Assembly (NCBI GenBank): GCA_014208095.1
Contig: JACHMT010000002.1
Coordinates: forward strand, 1-64,000
Direction of reading: 5' to 3'
DNA length: 64,000 nt
Origin: Actinospineispora eucalypti
GTDB lineage: Bacteria > Actinomycetota > Actinomycetes > Mycobacteriales > Pseudonocardiaceae
The notes under the pieces were generated by a model. The model saw only the letters and a list, made by a program, of their open reading frames with translations. It searched no databases and had not been told where the DNA came from. The position numbers and the translations under genes are program-made. Positions 25,848 to 34,069 of the stretch are shown here, one piece after another. Position 1 is the stretch's first letter. Each line of letters opens with the position of its first letter.

Positions 25848-27443
25848 ATGACGACCACCGCCGATTCCGCGGCTGCACGCCCGAGTCCCGCGCCCCCACC
25901 GCCCCCGCGGACCCCGGGGCTCGCCGAGCGGCCACCGGCCGCGCCTGGCCAGGGCTGGGGCCTGCCGCTGGTTGTGCTGATCACCGGCATGTTCATGTCG
26001 ATCCTGGACGTCAGCATCGTCAACGTCGCGATCCCGACGATCCAGAAGCAGTTCGCCGCCAGCACGCAGGACATCCAGTGGATCACCACGGCCTACACGC
26101 TGTGCCTGGGCATGGTGGTGCCGGGAACGGCGTGGCTGGGCGACCGGTTCGGGCTCACCCGCACCTACCTGGTCTCGCTGCTGAGCTTCGCCGCCGCCTC
26201 AGCGCTGTGCGCGCTGGCCTGGGACCTGCCCAGCATGGTCGCCTTCCGGATCCTGCAGGCGATTCCCGGCGGCATCATCCCGGTGGTCTGCGTGACCATG
26301 CTCTACCGGATCGTCCCATCGGAGCGGATCGGCACCGCGATGGGTCTGTACGGGCTGGGCATCGTGGTCGCACCGGCGATCGGCCCCACGTTGGGCGGCT
26401 ACCTCGTCGACTACGTCGACTGGCGGCTGATCTTCCTGTTGAACCTGCCGATCGGGCTGGTGGGCTGCGTGGCCGCGGCGGCGGTACTACCGCGGTTCGG
26501 GCCGGGCCCGCGGCGACGGTTCGACCTGCCCGGGTTCGCGGCGGCCGCCTCCGGGCTGTTCGCGCTGCTGCTGGCGGTGTCCGAGGGCCAGGACTGGGGC
26601 TGGACCGGATACCGGGTACTGGGGCTTACCGTCTTCGGACTGCTCGCCCTCGCGCTGTTCGTGGTCCTCGAGCTGGAGGTCGAGCAGCCGCTGCTCGACC
26701 TCCGGGTCTTCCGGCACTGGCCGTTCGTGAACTCGCTGCTACTGATCACGGCCAACTCGGTTGCGCTGTTCAGCCCGCTGTTCTACCTGCCGCTATTCCT
26801 GCAGGAGGGCCGGGGCATGCAGGCCTTCGACACCGGCCTGCTGCTGCTCCCACCGGCGCTGGTGATGCTGGTGATGATGCCGATCGCGGGACGACTGTAC
26901 GACCTGATCGGGCCGAGGATCCCGACCGTTCTCGGGCTGGTGGTGACCGGCTACGGCATGGTCCTGATGGCGGACATCAGCGCCGACATCACCCGCCAGG
27001 AGGTCGTGGTCTGGACAATGGTCCGCTCGCTCGGCGTCGGGCTCTGCATGATGCCGATCATGACCGGGGGCATTTCGGCCCTGCCCCCTGAGATCGTCAG
27101 CTCGGGCAGCGCGGTCAACACGATCGTGCAGCGGGTCGCGACCGCCTTCGGGCTCGCCGCGCTGACCGCACTCGCCACCACCGTCCAAGCCCAGACCCTG
27201 GCCGATCGTGCCGCGCTACTAGACCCCGGTGCCGACCCCCGGCTGCACGAGCTGGCCGCGCGCGGGGCATCCGCGCTTTACCCGTTGATGCGGGAGCTCC
27301 AGCTGCAGACCATGGCCACCTCGTTCCACGACGTTTTCCTCGTTATCGCCTGGATGAGCTTCGCCGCCGCCGGACTGGCCCTGCTTCAGCGCCACGGCCG
27401 ACCGGCCCGCGCCGGCACCGCCGAACCGGCCGAGATCGGCTGA
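25848..27443 (+). CDS. MFS transporter, DHA2 (EmrB/QacA) family
   Basis: 531 residues from ATG 25848; TTG 25833 is an alternative. The protein has about 14 hydrophobic segments and motif A as GDRFGLTR. The N-terminus is Pro-rich and cytosolic. MSILDVSIVNVAIPTIQ is the hallmark first helix of drug:H+ antiporters with 14 helices. It would export a toxic compound through the membrane. It is divergent from HxlR regulator 3, which probably represses it. Confidence 0.9.
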   Translation: MTTTADSAAARPSPAPPPPPRTPGLAERPPAAPGQGWGLPLVVLITGMFMSILDVSIVNVAIPTIQKQFAASTQDIQWITTAYTLCLGMVVPGTAWLGDRFGLTRTYLVSLLSFAAASALCALAWDLPSMVAFRILQAIPGGIIPVVCVTMLYRIVPSERIGTAMGLYGLGIVVAPAIGPTLGGYLVDYVDWRLIFLLNLPIGLVGCVAAAAVLPRFGPGPRRRFDLPGFAAAASGLFALLLAVSEGQDWGWTGYRVLGLTVFGLLALALFVVLELEVEQPLLDLRVFRHWPFVNSLLLITANSVALFSPLFYLPLFLQEGRGMQAFDTGLLLLPPALVMLVMMPIAGRLYDLIGPRIPTVLGLVVTGYGMVLMADISADITRQEVVVWTMVRSLGVGLCMMPIMTGGISALPPEIVSSGSAVNTIVQRVATAFGLAALTALATTVQAQTLADRAALLDPGADPRLHELAARGASALYPLMRELQLQTMATSFHDVFLVIAWMSFAAAGLALLQRHGRPARAGTAEPAEIG

Positions 27444-27512
27444 ACCGCCGCGCCGGACTTCAGGTGCCCGTTCGGCCACGCGTGGCGGCGCGATCCGGCC
27501 CGACACCGTCGT

Positions 27513-27526
27513 AAACCGATCGGTTT
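27513..27526. promoter_or_regulatory. TetR operator, copy 1
   Basis: Perfect palindrome AAACCGATCGGTTT, 33 bp before the tetR start. The same 14-mer occurs twice before the SDR gene (28182, 28206). Confidence 0.75.
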
Positions 27527-27558
27527 CTATTTCGCTGGAACCGAGTTAACCTCGCGGT

Positions 27559-28128
27559 ATGACCACCGAGGTGAAGCCAACTTCCCGGGAGCGGCTACTC
27601 GAGGCGGCGGCCACGCTCACCTACCGAGACGGCGTCGGCATCGGCATCGAGGCGTTGTGCAAGGCGGCCGGGGTGTCGAAGCGCTCGATGTACCAGCTGT
27701 TCGAGAGCAAGGACGAGCTGTTGGCGGCGAGCCTGGAGCAGGGGATCGCCGCCTTCGTGGCGACGCTCCTGCCCGCGGCTGACGATGGCCGTTCACCGCG
27801 CGAGCGGATCCTGCACGTCTTCGAGCAGGTGGAGGCACAGGCGGGCGCCCCCGAGTTCCGAGGCTGTCGGTACCTGGCCGTGCAAATCGAGCTCAAGGAT
27901 CAGAGCCACCCCGCGAGCCGGGTGGCGCACCGGGTCAAGGGGAACCTGACGTCCTTCTTCCGGGCTGAAGCCGAACGGGGCGGGGCGAGCGACCCGGTGC
28001 TGCTGGCCCGCCAGCTGAGCGTGGTCTTCGACGGCGCAAGCGCCCGCGCCGGGATCGGAGCCGACAGTCTGACGGGCCTCATCGCGCCCACCGTGATCAC
28101 CCTGCTCGATGCGGCGGGCATGCACTGA
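27559..28128 (+). CDS. TetR-family transcriptional regulator
   Basis: 189 residues. The HTH is at about 20-65 (IGIEALCKAAGVSKRSMYQLF). The ligand domain is shorter and resembles that of TetR proteins next to SDR genes. Its own promoter carries one AAACCGATCGGTTT palindrome and the next gene carries two, so it is very likely autoregulated and represses the SDR gene. Confidence 0.9.
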   Translation: MTTEVKPTSRERLLEAAATLTYRDGVGIGIEALCKAAGVSKRSMYQLFESKDELLAASLEQGIAAFVATLLPAADDGRSPRERILHVFEQVEAQAGAPEFRGCRYLAVQIELKDQSHPASRVAHRVKGNLTSFFRAEAERGGASDPVLLARQLSVVFDGASARAGIGADSLTGLIAPTVITLLDAAGMH

Positions 28129-28181
28129 CACCGCGCGTGACATGGCTCCGCGATGAGCTCCGTGCATGAGCTTGCGCAGGG

Positions 28182-28219
28182 AAACCGATCGGTTTACAGT
28201 GGTGGAAACCGATCGGTTT
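28182..28219. promoter_or_regulatory. Tandem TetR operators, copies 2 and 3
   Basis: AAACCGATCGGTTT at 28182-28195 and again at 28206-28219, 24 bp centre to centre, immediately before the ribosome-binding site AAAGGAG of the SDR gene. The spacing would put two dimers close to the same face of the helix. Confidence 0.8.
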
Positions 28220-28237
28220 CTCACAAAGGAGTCTATG

Positions 28238-29053
28238 ATGACGACGCTTCGGCCGGTGGCACTCGTGACGGGTGCGTCATCGGGGATCGGGAAGGCGTCC
28301 GCGCTCGCGCTGGCCGAAGCGGGTTTCGAGGTGGTCGGCACAAGCCGTGACACCTCACGTGCCGACCCGCTCGACGGCGTGACGCTCCTCGACCTCGACG
28401 TGGCAAGTGACGCGTCGGTCGCCACTGCTGTCCGCGATGTGATCGGCCGGTTGGGGCGGATCGACGTCCTGGTCAACAACGCCGGTATGGGCGCGATCGG
28501 GGCCGCCGAGGAGAGCTCCCTCGCGCAGGCCCAGGACATCTTCAACGTCAACGTCTTCGGCGTGATGCGCATGACAACCGCTGTGCTGCCGCACATGCGC
28601 GCCCAGGGACGTGGACGCATCATCAACATCTCCTCCGTGGTCGGCTTTCTCCCGTCGCCGTACATGGCTGTATACGCCGCCTCGAAACACGCGATCGAGG
28701 GGTACTCGGAGTCGCTGGACCACGAGGTTCGCGTGCACGGTGTCCGGGCACTTCTCGTCGAACCCGCCTACACCAACACTGGATTCGAGGCCAACAGCTC
28801 GCGGCCCGACACACCCCTGCAGGTCTATGCCGACCAGCGGCGCGCCTTCGACCGCATGATGGAGTCCGCGATCAGGGACGGCGACGACCCGGCGATTGTC
28901 GCCGAGGTGATCGTCGCGGCAGCGACCGACCCGAAGCCGAAGCTGCGCTACACCGCGGGTCCCACGGCTGGACGCGCAAGCCTCCTGCGCCGTATCGCAC
29001 CTGCCCGGGTCTTCGACCAGCAGATCCGCAAGCTCAACCAGCTGGCCGGCTGA
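28238..29053 (+). CDS. Short-chain dehydrogenase/reductase under TetR control
   Basis: 271 residues from ATG 28238, six bases after AAAGGAG; the adjacent ATG at 28235 is also possible. TGASSGIG (11-18), NNAG (80-83), Ser132/133 and YAASK (Tyr146, Lys150) are present. The C-terminal extension is longer than in FabG. It is the main target of the tandem TetR operators. Substrate unknown. Confidence 0.87.
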   Translation: MTTLRPVALVTGASSGIGKASALALAEAGFEVVGTSRDTSRADPLDGVTLLDLDVASDASVATAVRDVIGRLGRIDVLVNNAGMGAIGAAEESSLAQAQDIFNVNVFGVMRMTTAVLPHMRAQGRGRIINISSVVGFLPSPYMAVYAASKHAIEGYSESLDHEVRVHGVRALLVEPAYTNTGFEANSSRPDTPLQVYADQRRAFDRMMESAIRDGDDPAIVAEVIVAAATDPKPKLRYTAGPTAGRASLLRRIAPARVFDQQIRKLNQLAG

Positions 29054-29112
29054 CGCCTGCCCGGTCGCGGTTGACGTAGCGGCACGCACTCACCCATTTC
29101 ATGGAGGTCCCT

Positions 29113-30177
29113 GTGGACAGGTCGCTCACCCACCGCTTCGTCGAGGTGAACGGGGTCAGGCTGCATATCGCCGAGCAGGGGCAGGGGCCGCTGGTCCTGC
29201 TGCTGCACGGCTGGCCGGAGAGCTGGTACTCCTGGCGCCACCAGTTCGGGGCGCTGGCGGCGGCCGGGTACCGGGTCGTCGCCCCTGACCAGCGCGGCTA
29301 CGCCCGCAGCGAGCAGCCGGCGGACGTCTCGTCGTACACCCTGCCGCACCTCGTCGGCGACGTGATCGCCCTGATCGAGGAGCTGGGGGAGGAGCAGGCC
29401 ATTGTCGTCGGTCACGACTGGGGCGCACCCGTTGCCTGGATCGCGGCGATGCTGCGCCCGGACAAGGTCCGCGCGGTGGCCGGGCTCAGCATTCCGCCGA
29501 TTCTGCCCGGCGGGATGGTCCCGCCCTCGATCACCCGCACCCAGTACGGCGAGGGCTTCTACCAGATCTACTTCCAGCGGCCGGGAGTCGCCGACGCGGA
29601 GCTCGCCAAGGACATCCCGGAGTCCTTCCGCCGGATCCTGGTCGGCGCCTCCGGCGACAACCCGCTCGGCAGGGAGCCCCGTCCGTTGGTCATACCCGAC
29701 GGTCTCGGCCTGCTGGACACCATGCCGGAGTCGCCCGCCCTGCCGGCCTGGCTGACCGAGGCGGACATCCAGGTGTACGCCGGGGACTTCGCCCGGCACG
29801 GCGAGCAGGCCTTCACCGGAGCCTTCAACTGGTACCGGAACATCGAACGCAACAACGAACTGCTCGCGCCGTTCCGGGGACGCGGGATCGACGTCCCCGC
29901 GCTGTACGTGGTGGGAGACCGCGACATGGTCACCTCACTGCGTGGCCCGGACGGGGGCCCCTCGCTCAGCGACATGTTGCGCGGCCGGGCCGGGTTGGGC
30001 AACCCGCTGAGCGCTGTCGCTCCCCAACTGCACGGCCCGGTGGTGCTGCCCGGTTGCGGGCATTGGACGCAGCAGGAGCGTCCCGCCGAGGTCAACGCCG
30101 CACTCCTCGACTTCCTCACCCGCATCGACGGCACCGCGGAGACCAGTCTCGAACACACCGCGCCCATCGCGTGCTGA
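29113..30177 (+). CDS. Epoxide hydrolase-like alpha/beta hydrolase
   Basis: 354 residues from GTG 29113, with GGAGG five bases upstream; ATG 29101 is the in-frame alternative but overlaps that site. HGWPE (32-36), the nucleophile Asp102 in GHDWG, VVGDRDM and His317 in GCGHWTQQE fit epoxide hydrolases. The lid tyrosine is likely in FNWYRN. It would open an epoxide to a diol. It follows the SDR by 60 bp and may be co-transcribed under TetR control. Confidence 0.85.
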   Translation: MDRSLTHRFVEVNGVRLHIAEQGQGPLVLLLHGWPESWYSWRHQFGALAAAGYRVVAPDQRGYARSEQPADVSSYTLPHLVGDVIALIEELGEEQAIVVGHDWGAPVAWIAAMLRPDKVRAVAGLSIPPILPGGMVPPSITRTQYGEGFYQIYFQRPGVADAELAKDIPESFRRILVGASGDNPLGREPRPLVIPDGLGLLDTMPESPALPAWLTEADIQVYAGDFARHGEQAFTGAFNWYRNIERNNELLAPFRGRGIDVPALYVVGDRDMVTSLRGPDGGPSLSDMLRGRAGLGNPLSAVAPQLHGPVVLPGCGHWTQQERPAEVNAALLDFLTRIDGTAETSLEHTAPIAC

Positions 30178-30212
30178 TTTGCGTGCCCACTCAACCTCTG
30201 GAGTCAAAAGCC

Positions 30213-31307
30213 ATGTCTTCTCACACCACCTCCACCATCTTCGTCATCGGTGGCACCGGGGCTCAAGGGATGCCTATCATCCGCGCTCTGGTCGCCGACA
30301 AGAAGTATTCCGTTCGAGTCCTCACCCGCGATACCACCTCCCCGCGAGCCCAGGCCCTCCTCGCGCTCGGGAATGTCTCCCTCCTCGAAGGGTCATTCGC
30401 CGACGAAGACGTGCTGCGGGAAGGATTTCGCGGCTGTGACGGAACTTTCATCAACATCGACGGATTCAACACCGGCGAGAAAACCGAGACCTACTGGGCC
30501 ATCCGCGGCTATGAGATAGCGATCGAAGAAGGGGTCAAGTTCTTCGTCTACGGAAACCTCGACTACGTCCTCAAAAAGTCCGGCTACGACTCCAGGTTCC
30601 GCACCGGCCATTACGACGGCAAAGGCCGTATGGCCGAATGGGTGTTGTTCCAAAACGAAAAGAACCGGGACCGGATGGGGGCGGCGGTCTTCACCTCGGG
30701 CCCCTACATCGAGATGGTGATCTCACCGGGCACGCCCATGACACCCGGCATCGAGGACGGCGTCGTGACCTGGCGAGTCCCTCTCGGCGACGGAGCCGTT
30801 CCCCACGTTTCCCTCGAGGATTGCGGATTCTACGTTCGCTGGCTCTTCGACCATCCAGAGCGGGCAAATGGCATGGATCTCGAAGTCGCTATCGAACACA
30901 TGACGTATGCCGATATGGCCGCGGCCTTCGAGAAGGTCACCGGGCATCCGGCGCAATACATCGACACTGATCTGGACACATATTGGAACGGCCCGCTGAA
31001 GGGGGTTGCTGATCTCCCTGCCGGATACAACGCCGACCCTCACGACAAAAGCACCATGAGCTTCCGGGACAATTTCACGGGCTTCTGGAATATGTGGAAG
31101 CATGGAATCATCACCAGGGATTACGCTCTGCTCGACGAAATTCACCCCAACAGGATCCGAAGTGCTGAGCAGTGGTTCAGGCGAGAAGACCAGCTAGGAA
31201 AAGACCTCGGCAAGGGAAGTCTGTGGGAGAGGGTCCAACCGGAGAACTGGCGCAGCGACTCTCCGATCCTCAAGGGTAGTGCGGATATGAGGAAGGGCAT
31301 GTTGTAA
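30213..31307 (+). CDS. NmrA-like NAD(P)-binding protein 1
   Basis: 364 residues from ATG 30213. FVIGGTGAQGMPIIRAL is the Rossmann start of NmrA-like proteins. There is no YxxxK. The base composition is clearly less GC-rich than in neighbouring genes, with A- and T-ending codons, which suggests a separate origin. NmrA-like proteins act as redox sensors or atypical reductases. It lies 35 bp after the epoxide hydrolase. Confidence 0.75.
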   Translation: MSSHTTSTIFVIGGTGAQGMPIIRALVADKKYSVRVLTRDTTSPRAQALLALGNVSLLEGSFADEDVLREGFRGCDGTFINIDGFNTGEKTETYWAIRGYEIAIEEGVKFFVYGNLDYVLKKSGYDSRFRTGHYDGKGRMAEWVLFQNEKNRDRMGAAVFTSGPYIEMVISPGTPMTPGIEDGVVTWRVPLGDGAVPHVSLEDCGFYVRWLFDHPERANGMDLEVAIEHMTYADMAAAFEKVTGHPAQYIDTDLDTYWNGPLKGVADLPAGYNADPHDKSTMSFRDNFTGFWNMWKHGIITRDYALLDEIHPNRIRSAEQWFRREDQLGKDLGKGSLWERVQPENWRSDSPILKGSADMRKGML

Positions 31308-31378
31308 AAGGGGTGAGCGGTAATAGGAACCGTATCGAAGATCCCCGAACCCCACCCCAACCAGCAGAGGACACATAG

Positions 31379-32365
31379 ATGTCAGAACGCAATCCCATCC
31401 TGATCACCGGAGCCGCCGGCGAAGTCGGTGGTGTGAGCCAAACGATGGTCGAGATGCTGCTCGAACAAGGCCACCCGGTGCGCGCGTTCGTGCGTCGGGA
31501 CGACGAACGTGCGCACTCGCTGCGCCAGGCCGGGGCCGAGGTATTCGTCGGTGACCTGCTCAACATCGCCGACGTGACCGCCGCGCTGACGGGCTGCCGA
31601 CGCATCTACTTCAGCATGAGCCTCTCGCCGTACTACACCGATGCGGTCACCCTGATGGCCGCGGCGGCGCGGGCCCAGGGCGACATCGAGGCCTTCGTCA
31701 ACATCTCCGAGTACGAACAGTCGTTCATGACGTTCGAGAAGATGACCGCACCAGAGCAGGAACGGCGGTCGTGGCTGGGCGGACTCGTCACGCAGTGGTC
31801 GCCGCAGCAGCGAGCCCACTGGATCGCCGAGCAGGTGCTGGACTGGTCCGGCATCCCGACCGTCAACGTGCAGGCGGCCATGTTCGTCGAGAACCCGCTG
31901 CTGACCTGGATGACGTTGGGCCCGCTGAGCAACGGTGAACTGCGGCTGCCCTTCGGTGACCGGCGGCTCGCGCCCATCGCCGGTTACGACGTGGCGGAGG
32001 TGTGCGTGAAGATCCTGACGGACCCGGCGCCGCACATCTCGAAGTCGTATGCGCTCAACGGTCCGGAGCTGAAGGACATGCACGGGTTCGCGGAGGACTA
32101 CGGGGCCGCGCTGGGACGCCGGGTCGTCTACGTTCCCGAAGAGGTCGAGTCCTGGAACGAGAGCTACGTGGACAGCGCCCTGGCCGAGCTTCCGCACACC
32201 GCGGAGCACCTGAAAACCCTGACCCGACTGGTCGCCGGCGGTGGGTACCGCGGCGTCACCAACCAGCTGGAAACCCTGCTCGGGCGCCCGCCCAAGACCG
32301 TGCGGTGGGCGCTGGAGAACCACCCGCGCATCCGCACACTGGCGACAGCCTCTTCGGAGTTCTGA
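31379..32365 (+). CDS. NmrA-like NAD(P)-binding protein 2
   Basis: 328 residues. LITGAAGEVGGVSQTMVEML is the dinucleotide-binding start, VFVGDLLN follows, and FVNISEYEQSF occupies the usual active-site strand. It resembles quinone-reductase/NmrA proteins and has normal high-GC codon use, unlike the preceding NmrA gene. Its stop is two bases before the next start. Function unknown. Confidence 0.75.
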   Translation: MSERNPILITGAAGEVGGVSQTMVEMLLEQGHPVRAFVRRDDERAHSLRQAGAEVFVGDLLNIADVTAALTGCRRIYFSMSLSPYYTDAVTLMAAAARAQGDIEAFVNISEYEQSFMTFEKMTAPEQERRSWLGGLVTQWSPQQRAHWIAEQVLDWSGIPTVNVQAAMFVENPLLTWMTLGPLSNGELRLPFGDRRLAPIAGYDVAEVCVKILTDPAPHISKSYALNGPELKDMHGFAEDYGAALGRRVVYVPEEVESWNESYVDSALAELPHTAEHLKTLTRLVAGGGYRGVTNQLETLLGRPPKTVRWALENHPRIRTLATASSEF

Positions 32366-32366
32366 C

Positions 32367-33305
32367 ATGGGTCGCATGGATATCGAGCGAACGCCCGACG
32401 AGCGCTTTGACCGCCTCTCCAGTTGGCCGTACGAGCCGCGGTACGCCACGGTCGGTGAGGGCCTGCGCATGCACTACGTCGACGAGGGGCCGCCAGACGG
32501 CCCGGTCGTGGTGCTCGCTCACGGCGAGCCGACCTGGGGTTACCTCTACCGCAAGATGATTCCCGGCTTGGTGGCATCCGGCCGACGTGTTCTGGTGCCC
32601 GACCTGATCGGGTTCGGCCGCTCCGACAAACCGGTCGACCGGGCCGCGTACACCTACCCGGCCCACGTCGCCTGGACCGGTGACTGGCTGGACCAGCTCC
32701 ATCTCGCGGACATCACCCTGTTCGGCCAGGACTGGGGCGGGTTCGTCTTCCTCGTGCACGTGGGGCTCACACCCGACCGGTTCGCGGGGGTGGTCGCCGC
32801 CAACACCGGCCTGGCCGCCCCGGACGTCATGGCCACGTTCACCCCGGAGCAGTTCGCGCCCGCCGCGAGCGCGTTCCTGCGCTGGCGGGAGCAGTCCGAG
32901 TCGCCCGGCCTGACCGCCTCGTGGGCCGTCGGCAGCCCCGACAGCGCCCTCAACCAAACCGCGCACGTCCTCACCGAGGAGGACGCGGCCGCCTACGACG
33001 CTCCCTTCCCGTCCGAGCGGCACTTCGCCGGAGCCCGGCAGTTCCCGTGGCTCGTACCGCTCGACGGCACCGACCCGCCCGCCTCGATGCTGCGCCGCGC
33101 CTGGGCCGGGCTGACGGCCTTCGAGAAACCGTTCCTCACCGCCTTCGCCGAACACGAGGACATCACGCGAGCGTTCGAGCGGATGCTCCAGGCCGGCATC
33201 CCGGGCGCGCGGGGGCGAGACCATCTGACGGTCCCCGACGCCGGTCACTTCCTGCAGGAGCAGCAGCCGGACCTACTGGTCGATGCCATCCTCAGCCTCG
33301 ACTGA
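32367..33305 (+). CDS. Haloalkane dehalogenase-like alpha/beta hydrolase
   Basis: 312 residues from ATG 32367, one base after the previous stop. AHGEPTWGYLY (HGEPTW, 52-57), the nucleophile Asp122 in FGQDWGG with the halide-binding Trp123, and His294 in DAGHFLQEQ are those of haloalkane dehalogenases. Epoxide hydrolases share the Asp but usually show HGxP differently. It would hydrolyse a C-halogen bond to an alcohol. The substrate is unknown, and the call needs the second halide-binding residue to be confirmed. Confidence 0.75.
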   Translation: MGRMDIERTPDERFDRLSSWPYEPRYATVGEGLRMHYVDEGPPDGPVVVLAHGEPTWGYLYRKMIPGLVASGRRVLVPDLIGFGRSDKPVDRAAYTYPAHVAWTGDWLDQLHLADITLFGQDWGGFVFLVHVGLTPDRFAGVVAANTGLAAPDVMATFTPEQFAPAASAFLRWREQSESPGLTASWAVGSPDSALNQTAHVLTEEDAAAYDAPFPSERHFAGARQFPWLVPLDGTDPPASMLRRAWAGLTAFEKPFLTAFAEHEDITRAFERMLQAGIPGARGRDHLTVPDAGHFLQEQQPDLLVDAILSLD

Positions 33306-33334
33306 CGACCGATCCGCACGGGGTCAGACCCGGC

Positions 33335-33457
33335 ATGGGGATGGTCGGATTTCCGGTGGCGCTTCCGTACTGGAACCAGGCGCATTCGTGCTACCTGGGC
33401 GCGATGGCGAATTCCTACGGTCAGGGGTGGACCGCTGCCACACCCAGACGCGGATGA
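33335..33457 (+). CDS. Small ORF of 40 residues, unrecognised
   Basis: The frame reads MGMVGFPVALPYWNQAHSCY followed by LGAMANSYGQGW and looks more protein-like than shadow frames. It sits alone between the dehalogenase and cupin genes. It may be the stub of a deleted gene. No clear ribosome-binding site was seen. Confidence 0.25.
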   Translation: MGMVGFPVALPYWNQAHSCYLGAMANSYGQGWTAATPRRG

Positions 33458-33487
33458 CATGACCCGAGGAAAGACAGGGGACACCCG

Positions 33488-34069
33488 ATGATCGTCGAGG
33501 CGCCGACCGACCCGTTGTCGGCACCGCAGCCGCCGCCCGTCGTCGGGCGGTACCGCTCGGCCGATGGGCGCGCCGAGGTGGCCCTGCGCAGCACCGTCTG
33601 GCTGGACGGAAAGTGGTGGAGCTGCCTCGATCGAACATTCCAGGCGGGCGCCGGGTTCCTCGTGCCGCACTCGCACGCACACACCGACGAGGTGCACTTC
33701 ATTCGGGACGGCGTGGTCCGTTATGTACTGGGCGGGCGGGTGCGTACCGCGCGTGCTGGCGACGTCGTCGTGGTTCCCGCCGGAACCGTGCATACCGACC
33801 CATGGGCGACGAAGGCCGGACCGGCGACCATCACCTCGCTGCTGTCACCCGCCGGCGCGGAATGGATCGAGTTCGGCCTCCGGGTAGGGCGCGCCACCCG
33901 GCGCGGGCAGCTCACCCGCAATGGCCAGCCACCGCTGCCGTTGATGATGAGGATCGTGCACGAGACCGGGGCCGACGTCCTGGCTCCCGGCCTGCCGGCC
34001 GCGCTGCAACGACGCGTGGCGATCCCGGCGCTCGCCGCGATCGGTCGACTGTTCTGGAAGGAAGCATGA
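33488..34069 (+). CDS. Cupin-domain protein
   Basis: 193 residues. Metal ligands of a single cupin are visible: HSHAHTDEVHF (61-71) and PAGTVH (His102). GGRVRTARAGDVVVVP is the second cupin motif. The C-terminal 70 residues are helical and less typical. Its stop overlaps the molybdopterin oxidoreductase start by ATGA, so the two are made together. Role unknown; it may be a small-molecule binder or a dioxygenase. Confidence 0.75.
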   Translation: MIVEAPTDPLSAPQPPPVVGRYRSADGRAEVALRSTVWLDGKWWSCLDRTFQAGAGFLVPHSHAHTDEVHFIRDGVVRYVLGGRVRTARAGDVVVVPAGTVHTDPWATKAGPATITSLLSPAGAEWIEFGLRVGRATRRGQLTRNGQPPLPLMMRIVHETGADVLAPGLPAALQRRVAIPALAAIGRLFWKEA

